Part shown: positions 26,485-35,251 of the stretch, one piece after another
Layout: each line of letters opens with the position of its first letter
Numbering within the stretch: the stretch's first letter is position 1
NCBI GenBank assembly: GCA_009783205.1
Contig: WRHO01000004.1
Location: forward strand, 1 to 64,000
Length of the DNA stretch: 64,000 bases
Source of the DNA: Oscillospiraceae bacterium
Lineage (GTDB): Bacteria > Bacillota > Clostridia > Oscillospirales > Ruminococcaceae
Direction of reading: 5' to 3'
The notes under the pieces: model-generated
Databases searched by the model: none
The model's input: only the letters and a program-made list of their open reading frames with translations
What the model was told of the DNA's origin: nothing
Position numbers and translations under genes: made by a program

Positions 26485-27017
26485 TTTGTCTCCGATTTTT
26501 TAATTGTATTTATGGCAACCTTAGAATCGCTTAAACTTACAGTGGTAGTACCGCTTCTTGTTTCGATGTTAAAAGTGAGCGTTCCGCTATCGGGGACTTT
26601 TACTTCATAGCCAATCACATTAAACTCAGCGTCGGCTTCGTCACCTGTATAATCCACACCCGCAGTTGGAAAATTTATATATGTTGTCCTGCCGAAATTC
26701 AAATTCGGTGCTTTGTCACTGTAATACCACAGTTTATTTATTTCGTATGCGGTGACTTTTGGCGGCGGCGGCGTAGGTGCCGTCGTCGTCGATTCCGTTG
26801 CGGTAACTTTTGGCGGCGGCGGTGCCGTTGTCGTCGATTCCGTGGTTGGGACAGGTGCGTCGGTGTAGGGGTTGTCGCCGTAATCGTCGGCGGTGGTGAC
26901 GCTCATAGGCAGTGTCAATACCACTGCTATTGCCAATAGTAGGGATAAAATTTGCTTTTTCGTCAAGCTCTCGTGCAAACCAAGCTTGCCCGTAAGCTCT
27001 TGTTTTGCTTTTTTCAT
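26448..27017 (-). CDS. Small secreted protein with Thr/Pro-rich linker
   Basis: 189 residues, family not recognised. A signal peptide occupies about residues 1-43 (basic n-region, SLLLAIAVVLTLPMSVTTA). The linker at about 50-90 holds two copies of ESTTTAPPPPKVTA type. The C-terminal 100 residues look like a compact beta-rich domain (NLNFGRTTYINFPTAG, GTLTFNIETRSGTTTVSLSD). Residues 7-19 of the n-region (ELTGKLGLHESLT) are encoded by the 39-bp repeat at 26962-27000. The last 12 codons overlap nifS, suggesting the original 3' end was lost or replaced. SD AAGGAGAAC precedes the ATG. Confidence 0.75.
   Translation of the reverse strand: MKKAKQELTGKLGLHESLTKKQILSLLLAIAVVLTLPMSVTTADDYGDNPYTDAPVPTTESTTTAPPPPKVTATESTTTAPTPPPPKVTAYEINKLWYYSDKAPNLNFGRTTYINFPTAGVDYTGDEADAEFNVIGYEVKVPDSGTLTFNIETRSGTTTVSLSDSKVAINTIKKSETKCGIIITIKQSI
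26962..27000 (-). repeat. 39-bp dispersed element (copy 2), inside a signal-peptide coding region
   Basis: Same 12-bp and 10-bp arms (GTCAAGCTCTCG, CGTAAGCTCT on plus) and same 17-nt core length as the intergenic copy at 6490-6528. The core sequence differs but again has an internal inverted repeat (GCAA/TTGC). It is in frame and adds 13 residues to the signal-peptide n-region. Confidence 0.65.
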
Positions 27018-27042
27018 TGTTTTAGTTCTCCTTGATTTTTTT

Positions 27043-27072
27043 ATTATAACCTTGTTTATTTAACGCAATCCA
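27043..27072 (-). promoter_or_regulatory. Possible promoter of the secreted protein-nifS-nifU operon
   Basis: Minus strand TGGATT (27067-27072), 18-bp spacer, TATAAT (27043-27048). The -35 match is weak. Confidence 0.4.
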
Positions 27073-27122
27073 TTGTAACACGGAATAAATTCTTAGTCAA
27101 GTATTTTTATTTAACAAAACGC

Positions 27123-27152
27123 TTGACATATGTATTTTGTCTATGATATAAT
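27123..27152 (+). promoter_or_regulatory. Promoter of the antisense RNA in the toxin locus
   Basis: TTGACA (27123-27128), 18-bp spacer, TATAAT (27147-27152). Both boxes are consensus, stronger than most gene promoters in this window. Confidence 0.85.
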
Positions 27153-27158
27153 GACAAT

Positions 27159-27234
27159 AGAAAAGGCAGACCTGAGCGGTCAGCCGAAGTTGGTTAAGTA
27201 ACCGTGTCCGTGCGAGGGGCGGTTACTTTTTTTT
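27159..27234 (+). ncRNA. Antisense RNA (putative type I antitoxin)
   Basis: Predicted transcript of about 75 nt from the consensus promoter to a strong terminator at 27197-27234. It contains no credible ORF. Its last 12 nt are antisense to the 3' end of the small toxin gene on the other strand, and it would be antisense to any extension of the toxin mRNA. The 5' end has AAGGCAGAC, the same string found near the 5' end of the toxin mRNA. The start is estimated from the -10 box. Confidence 0.65.
27197..27234 (+). terminator. Terminator of the antisense RNA
   Basis: Stem AGTAACCG (27197-27204) pairs with CGGTTACT (27220-27227), followed by seven T. Confidence 0.9.
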
Positions 27235-27315
27235 GCCATTTTGCCGGAAAACCGAGTATACAAGCAGTATGTTTGATACTGCGAGAATCATAGTGAAAAA
27301 CTCGTTCCATGACAT
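27223..27315 (-). CDS. Small hydrophobic peptide, putative type I/holin-like toxin
   Basis: 30 residues beginning MSWNEFFTMILAVS, with one transmembrane helix over residues 6-23 and a basic tail ending NGKKK. The very strong site AAAGGGGGTGAG sits 4 nt upstream of the ATG (core GGGGG about 8 nt away). A promoter at 27417-27446 reads toward it and a convergent antisense RNA overlaps its 3' end. Size, topology and convergent RNA layout match type I toxins (TxpA/BsrG, Fst and the holin-like toxin group); the sequence itself was not matched to a family. It lies alone between tgt and the secreted-protein gene. Confidence 0.7.
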   Translation of the reverse strand: MSWNEFFTMILAVSNILLVYSVFRQNGKKK

Positions 27316-27416
27316 TTGCCTCACCCCCTTTCAATGGAATAGCGCGGGAGGATTGGCTGCACCGCCTTTTAACCGTAGTTATTAGTCTGCCTTAGACACG
27401 TCCGTGTCTGATAATT

Positions 27417-29298
<1,882 letters not shown>

Positions 29299-29363
29299 GT
29301 TCTCCTCCGTTTTTCACGTATTCTCTGTGGTTGCCTGTCTACAGTATTGGTAACACGAGAACA

Positions 29364-29392
29364 ATAATACCATATGTTGGAAGAAAAATCAA
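29364..29392 (-). promoter_or_regulatory. Promoter of the S51-like gene and tgt
   Basis: Minus strand TTGATT (29387-29392), 17-bp spacer, TATTAT (29364-29369). Confidence 0.65.
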
Positions 29393-29424
29393 GCGTTTTG
29401 TCATATCTTGACAAAATTTTACCA

Positions 29425-29591
29425 CTTTATAGCAGTTCCGATTGGTATTTGCGCTTTATTCGCGGATAAATTTTGTGTTAGACAAGGCGATTTTTGTGCG
29501 AATATACGCTTATATTTAAGCAAAAATCAACGAAGTATAACGCAAAATTTACAAGATGAAAGTGTAAATGTTAAGCGGAACTGCTATAAAG
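29425..29591. mobile_element. MITE-like element, 167 bp with 16-bp terminal inverted repeats
   Basis: Perfect 16-bp ends CTTTATAGCAGTTCCG (29425-29440) and its reverse complement (29576-29591). Inner inverted repeats (AATTTTGTGTTA against TAACGCAAAATT; GATTTTTG against CAAAAATC) let the whole unit fold on itself. No ORF of note. TA at the ends fits a TA-targeting (IS630/Tc1-like) mobiliser, which is inference. The right end supplies the stop codon of the aldo/keto reductase gene. End-like sequences recur at 2095, 34067 and 52387. Confidence 0.7.
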
Positions 29592-30720
29592 ACTCCATGT
29601 CGCTTTGAACGCGCTCGAGGTCGTTAATAACGTCAATATTCTGCGGGCATATTTCGTTGCACTTACCGCACTCGGTACATTGCTCCGGTCGGTTGGCGGC
29701 GTTGACCATGCTCCATTCCCAATTTGAGTGTCCCCTATTTTCGTAAATCGCATAGCCGTTCCAAATTGAAAAGCACCACGGAATGTTCACGCCGGCGGGA
29801 CAAGGCATACAGTAGTTACAACCGGTGCATTTATTGTGGACCCGCTTTCTGAGCGCGGTTTCGACCCTTTCTACGGCGAGCTTTTCGGCGGGGTTTAAAG
29901 GTTCAAAATTGCCGCAGGTGTTGAGGTTGTCCTCAACCTGTTTCATATCCGACATACCCGATAAAATAACCTTTACCTCGGGGAGACTCCCCGTCCATCT
30001 TATTGCCCACGACGACGGAGACGCGCCGGGGTTTATATCGGTAAAATTGCTCAGTATATTGTCGGGAAGCTTTGACAACGAACCGCCTCTGACCGGCTCC
30101 ATTGCGAGAACGGGAATCCCCTTTTCTTCACAAAGCTTGTACATTTCTAAATTGCTCAAATCCATGTAATTCAATTGTAGCATGATAAAGTCCCAATCGC
30201 GGCCATTGACGATTTTTGTAAAATTATTGAGGTTTTCGTGTGACGAATGACCCAAATGCCGAATTTTACCCTCTTTTTGAAGCTCTCTGCAATAATCGTA
30301 TACACCGAGCTTTTCCATTTTCTCAAACCTGTCTATTTTTAAGTCGTGTAAAAGATAAAAGTCGATATAGTCAATTTGAAGGCGGTTTAATTGTTCCGAA
30401 AAAATTCGTTTTGCGTCGTCGAGCGAATTAATTTCCCAAGTGGGAAGCTTATCCGCTACATAATAGCTTTCGCGCGGACGGTTTTCTTTTGACATATACT
30501 TTTTTAAGAACGAGCCTAAAAATTCCTCGCTTTTTCCGCCATGATAGACATAAGCCGTGTCGAAGTAGTTGACCCCGCCCTCAACCGCCGCTTTAAGTAA
30601 TGCGTAGCTCTTCTCTTCATCAATATTGTCGTTCGTTGTAGGGAATCGCATACACCCGTACCCCAACAACGACGGCGTCGAGTTAATTTTTGTAAATTTT
30701 CTGAAATCCCTGAAATCCAT
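29584..30720 (-). CDS. Aldo/keto reductase with C-terminal 4Fe-4S ferredoxin domain
   Basis: 378 residues. The AKR barrel (residues 1-285) has LGYGCMRFPTT, the catalytic Asp/Tyr region NYFDTAYVYHGGKSE, YIDFYLLHDL with the catalytic His, and GIPVLAMEPVRGG. The C-terminal domain has CTGCNYCMPCPAGVNIP and CTECGKCNEICPQNI, a two-cluster arrangement. Such clostridial proteins are predicted NAD(P)H-linked oxidoreductases; the substrate is unknown. ATG 30720 has AAGGAGACTAAC upstream and a near-perfect promoter. The stop TAG lies inside the terminal repeat of the MITE. Confidence 0.92.
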   Translation of the reverse strand: MDFRDFRKFTKINSTPSLLGYGCMRFPTTNDNIDEEKSYALLKAAVEGGVNYFDTAYVYHGGKSEEFLGSFLKKYMSKENRPRESYYVADKLPTWEINSLDDAKRIFSEQLNRLQIDYIDFYLLHDLKIDRFEKMEKLGVYDYCRELQKEGKIRHLGHSSHENLNNFTKIVNGRDWDFIMLQLNYMDLSNLEMYKLCEEKGIPVLAMEPVRGGSLSKLPDNILSNFTDINPGASPSSWAIRWTGSLPEVKVILSGMSDMKQVEDNLNTCGNFEPLNPAEKLAVERVETALRKRVHNKCTGCNYCMPCPAGVNIPWCFSIWNGYAIYENRGHSNWEWSMVNAANRPEQCTECGKCNEICPQNIDVINDLERVQSDMESL

Positions 30721-30756
30721 AGTTAGTCTCCTTATATATAGTGATTAATAATACAA

Positions 30757-30785
30757 AGTATACAACATAATTTATATTAAGTCAA
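30757..30785 (-). promoter_or_regulatory. Promoter of the aldo/keto reductase gene
   Basis: Minus strand TTGACT (30780-30785), 17-bp spacer, TATACT (30757-30762). Confidence 0.85.
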
Positions 30786-30793
30786 GATTTTCC

Positions 30794-30822
30794 TTGACAA
30801 TTTCTTCTAACGGGTATATAAT
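30794..30822 (+). promoter_or_regulatory. ilvBNC operon promoter
   Basis: TTGACA (30794-30799), 17-bp spacer, TATAAT (30817-30822). The -35 boxes of this and the divergent promoter are 8 bp apart. The leader of about 40 nt is too short for a T-box or a peptide attenuator. Confidence 0.9.
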
Positions 30823-30870
30823 GTTCTTTAAGTGAAAATAAAAAATAATAAAAAAGAGGAATTGATAATC

Positions 30871-32514
30871 TTGTCTAACCGCATGATAGCGGCGAAAGCC
30901 TTAGTAAAATGCCTTGAGCTTGAACATATATCTACCGTTTTCGGATATCCGGGGGCGGCGGTTTGTCCGTTATATGACGAGTTGTCTCGCTCGTCGATTG
31001 AGCATATATTAGTCAGACACGAAGCCAACGCGGGTCACGCCGCGTCGGGAATGGCGCGAATATCCGGAAAGCCTGCGGTTTGCTGCGCTACGTCGGGGCC
31101 GGGGGCTTTAAACCTTATTACCGCGATTGCCACCGCTTATATGGATTCTATTCCGATTATTGCAATCACGGGACAGGTTTGTACCGACCAAATAGGGAAA
31201 GATGTTTTTCAAGAGGCGGACATTACCGGAGCGGCGGAGCCTTTTGTGAAACACTCATACCTTATTAAAGACGCCGAAGCTTTGCCCGATACGGTCAAGA
31301 AGGCATTTTATATAGCCGCGACGGGTCGCCCCGGCCCGGTACTCATTGATGTGCCTTTTGATATTCAATCGGCGGAAATTGAATTTAACGACGACGATTA
31401 TTCTAAAACTGTTGATATTCGCGGGTATAAGCCCGGTACGGTCGGAAATAAGCTTCAGATTAAAAGGGTAATCGAAGCGATTTCCGAAGCAAAAAGACCG
31501 TTGATATGCGCGGGGGGCGGACTCTTCAGCAAAAATTCGTTCAGGCTTATGATAAAAATGGCGGAGCATTGTGATATCCCCGTGGTCAACACAATGATGG
31601 GAATAAGCACAATTCCGAGCGAACACCCCCTTTATCACGGAATGATAGGTATGCACGGGCAAAAGGTTGCTAATCGCGCAATGAACGAATGTGACCTTTT
31701 ACTCTTACTTGGCGCGCGAGTCAACGATAGGGCGGTTTTAGCCTTAGAATCGCGAGAGCTTAAGGTGGTTCACGTTGATATAGACCCCGCCGAAATAGGA
31801 AAAAATCTTCCGGCAACAATCCCGGTGGTGGGCGATATAAAGGTCGTTTTAAAGCAAATTTTAGAGCAATTGCCGCAAAAAAAACACACCGAATGGAACA
31901 ACGAGTTGAAAAAACAGACTGCCGATAACCGCAGTTCGTCTCCCGCGCCCGTTGACCGCACATCTGCGGTTAACCCGAAAAGCTTTCTGAAAATTTTGAA
32001 TCGGCTTATACCGAGCGATTCCGTTATAGTAGCCGATGTCGGGCAAAATCAAATATGGACGGCAAATAATATAGCCTTAAGCGGCGGCGGACGATTTCTT
32101 ACGTCGGGGGGTATGGGTACAATGGGTTATTCCGTTCCCGCGGCAATAGGTGCGAAAAAAGCCGCCCCTCATCGCGAAGTAATTGCAATTTGCGGGGACG
32201 GAAGCTTTCAAATGCAGATGATGGAATTGGCGACCGCGATACAACACGGTATTAATATAAAGGTTATTATTATGAAGAATAATCGCCTGGGAATGGTGCG
32301 CGAGTTGCAAACAGAAAGATATAACGACAACCTTACCGCCGTTTTCTTAGACGGAAGTCCCGATTTTATTAAAATTGCCGCCGCATACGGAATTAACGGA
32401 GATTATTTGACCGACGAGAAGGAAGCCGATAAAGCTTTAATAACGCTTTTGGCATCAAAGAAACCGTATATATTACAGGTTGAGGTAAACGAAAGCGCGG
32501 TGAGTCTTATATGA
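30871..32514 (+). CDS. ilvB: Acetolactate synthase, large (catalytic) subunit
   Basis: About 547 residues. ThDP-dependent condensation of pyruvate (or pyruvate + 2-oxobutyrate), first common step of Val/Leu/Ile synthesis. FGYPGAAVCPLYDEL, LVRHEANAGHAASG with the catalytic Glu, GPGALNLITAIATAY, and the ThDP motif ICGDGSFQMQMMELATA...KNN are intact. The start is uncertain: TTG 30871 fits AAAGAGGAA at 9-nt spacing; GTG 30832 would leave almost no leader and ATG 30883 is also possible. Its last codons overlap ilvN by 4 bp. Confidence 0.95.
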   Translation: MSNRMIAAKALVKCLELEHISTVFGYPGAAVCPLYDELSRSSIEHILVRHEANAGHAASGMARISGKPAVCCATSGPGALNLITAIATAYMDSIPIIAITGQVCTDQIGKDVFQEADITGAAEPFVKHSYLIKDAEALPDTVKKAFYIAATGRPGPVLIDVPFDIQSAEIEFNDDDYSKTVDIRGYKPGTVGNKLQIKRVIEAISEAKRPLICAGGGLFSKNSFRLMIKMAEHCDIPVVNTMMGISTIPSEHPLYHGMIGMHGQKVANRAMNECDLLLLLGARVNDRAVLALESRELKVVHVDIDPAEIGKNLPATIPVVGDIKVVLKQILEQLPQKKHTEWNNELKKQTADNRSSSPAPVDRTSAVNPKSFLKILNRLIPSDSVIVADVGQNQIWTANNIALSGGGRFLTSGGMGTMGYSVPAAIGAKKAAPHREVIAICGDGSFQMQMMELATAIQHGINIKVIIMKNNRLGMVRELQTERYNDNLTAVFLDGSPDFIKIAAAYGINGDYLTDEKEADKALITLLASKKPYILQVEVNESAVSLI

Positions 32515-33011
32515 TTAATAAAAAACATACTATATCGGTTCTTGTCGAGAATCACGCGGGTGTGCTTTCGAGAATATCGGGGCTTTTCGCAAGGAGGGGC
32601 TTTAATATACACAGCCTCGCCGTCGGAATTACAGAGAATCCCACAATTTCCCGCATTACGATTGTTGCGGAGGGGGACGATTATACTCTTGAGCAAATCG
32701 CCAAGCAATTAAACAAGCTCGTAGATGTAATTAAGCTGCGCTCGGTCAAAAACGAAGAATTGTTGTCGCGTGAGCTGTTGCTTATTAAAATCAACTGTAC
32801 CCCCGCGCAACGTCCCGAGCTGATTGCCATTGCCGAAATAAGCGAGGCGAAAATATCCGACGTTTCACAGACGACAATGACGTTGGAGCTGTCCGCGAAT
32901 CAAATGAGGATATCGGCTTTTGAGGAATTATTGAAGCCGTATGGAATTAAAGAGGCGGCAAGAACGGGGGTAATCGCTTTGCAAAAAGGCGCAAATTCGT
33001 TGACGGGTTAG
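32511..33011 (+). CDS. ilvN: Acetolactate synthase, small (regulatory) subunit
   Basis: 166 residues. The N-terminal ACT domain (TISVLVENHAGVLSRISGLFARRGFNIHSL) binds valine for feedback inhibition, and the C-terminal ALS_ss_C domain (ELLLIKINCTP, ISDVSQTTMTLELS) follows. ATGA overlap with ilvB shows translational coupling and complex formation. ilvC begins 71 bp later. Confidence 0.97.
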   Translation: MINKKHTISVLVENHAGVLSRISGLFARRGFNIHSLAVGITENPTISRITIVAEGDDYTLEQIAKQLNKLVDVIKLRSVKNEELLSRELLLIKINCTPAQRPELIAIAEISEAKISDVSQTTMTLELSANQMRISAFEELLKPYGIKEAARTGVIALQKGANSLTG

Positions 33012-33058
33012 CGGAATAAACTGACCGATTATAAATTAAATAAAAATAAATAATTTAA

Positions 33059-34066
<1,008 letters not shown>

Positions 34067-34078
34067 TATAGCAGTTCC
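34067..34078 (+). repeat. Solo MITE-end sequence after ilvC
   Basis: TATAGCAGTTCC follows the ilvC stop directly and matches 12 bases of the terminal repeat at 29427-29438. No second end is seen nearby; this could be a remnant or coincidence. Confidence 0.4.
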
Positions 34079-34092
34079 TAAGGAGTATAATA

Positions 34093-35250
34093 ATGAGGTT
34101 TGTAAAAGCTTCTTTTGGTTTTTTTAAAGAACAGCTTGGGCGGCTCGATAAATTATTGTTGTTGTTTTGTGTGACGGCGAGCGTCTTTTCGGCGTTTTTA
34201 CTTTACACAATGGTGAAAATCGGAATCAACTCCGACATTATATCCTCGCGAACCTGGAAAATGCAGCTTGCGGCTTGCGTCGCGGGGAGCGTCGCCGCTT
34301 TTGTAATTTCTTTGATTGATTATAAAATTATATCGAAAATATGGCTTTTTACCTATGCCCCCGCCGCTTTAATACTGTCGCTTCTTTTGTTCACCCCGTT
34401 AGGAATGAACACAGACGGCTCGAACGAAATAAACTGGCTTAATTTGGGGTTTATGCAGATTCAACCATCGGAATTTTTAACGGTTGCTTTTATAATGACC
34501 TTTGCTACGCATTTGAATAAAATCGGAGAAAAAATTAACCACCTTCCGAATTTGTTATTACTTTGCGGACACGCGCTTATACCGATTCTTATAATGGTTT
34601 TGCAAAAAAATACGGGCGCGCCGGTATTGGTTGGGTTAATATTCATTTTAATGCTTTTTATGGGGGGAATATCCTGGAAGTATATTGCGGCGGTTTTTGC
34701 CGCAATTCCGATTTTTGCATATGGCTTTTGGAACTTTTACGCTAACGATTACCATAAAATGAGAATCCTCGTAATATTTGATAAAGAAATACAACAACAG
34801 GAGATTCTCGGTTATTTTAATCAGCAATATCGCGGGTTGACGGCGATGGGTTCCGGCGGAATCACCGGGCTGGGCTTTGCGAGCGACGGTTATACGTCTA
34901 TGTTTGCGATTCACAATGATTTTATTTTCGCTTATATAGGAATGACGCTCGGACTCATAGGGTGTATCCTTACGCTTTTGTTATTATTGGCGATTTGTAT
35001 AAAGCTTCTGACGGTGATGGGCGGCGCAAAGGATTCATTGGGTAAGTCCGTTTGCGCGGGTGTCTTCGCCATGTTTTTCTTCCACACTATTATTAACGTA
35101 GGCATGGTAACCGCCGTTTCTCCGGTGGTGGGGGTTCCCCTTCCGCTTATAAGCTCGGGCGGAAGCTCAACCCTTTCTCTTTATATAGCCGTGGGATTAG
35201 TTCTGAGCGTTCACGCTCAACAAGATAAAAAATATAGGATGTTTGATTGA
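34093..35250 (+). CDS. RodA/FtsW/SpoVE (SEDS) family glycosyltransferase, divergent
   Basis: 385 residues with about ten transmembrane helices. SEDS proteins polymerise lipid II into glycan strands at the membrane. Conserved blocks seen are QIQPSEF (residues 122-128), AMGSGGITGLGF, HNDFIFA (274-280) and the long MVTAVSPVVGVPLPLISSGGSS near the C-terminus. Two usual features are changed: QxDLGTA reads QKNTGAP (171-177) and the acidic pair of FIFAxxxEExG reads GMT (283-285). Activity may therefore be altered. SD AAGGAG; the stop is one base before the start of the pseudo-ATPase gene. Confidence 0.88.
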   Translation: MRFVKASFGFFKEQLGRLDKLLLLFCVTASVFSAFLLYTMVKIGINSDIISSRTWKMQLAACVAGSVAAFVISLIDYKIISKIWLFTYAPAALILSLLLFTPLGMNTDGSNEINWLNLGFMQIQPSEFLTVAFIMTFATHLNKIGEKINHLPNLLLLCGHALIPILIMVLQKNTGAPVLVGLIFILMLFMGGISWKYIAAVFAAIPIFAYGFWNFYANDYHKMRILVIFDKEIQQQEILGYFNQQYRGLTAMGSGGITGLGFASDGYTSMFAIHNDFIFAYIGMTLGLIGCILTLLLLLAICIKLLTVMGGAKDSLGKSVCAGVFAMFFFHTIINVGMVTAVSPVVGVPLPLISSGGSSTLSLYIAVGLVLSVHAQQDKKYRMFD

Positions 35251-35251
35251 G

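Noticed and set aside
30823-30870. T-box or leader-peptide attenuator before ilvB
   Set aside because: Only about 40 nt between predicted start and gene, with no terminator hairpin.
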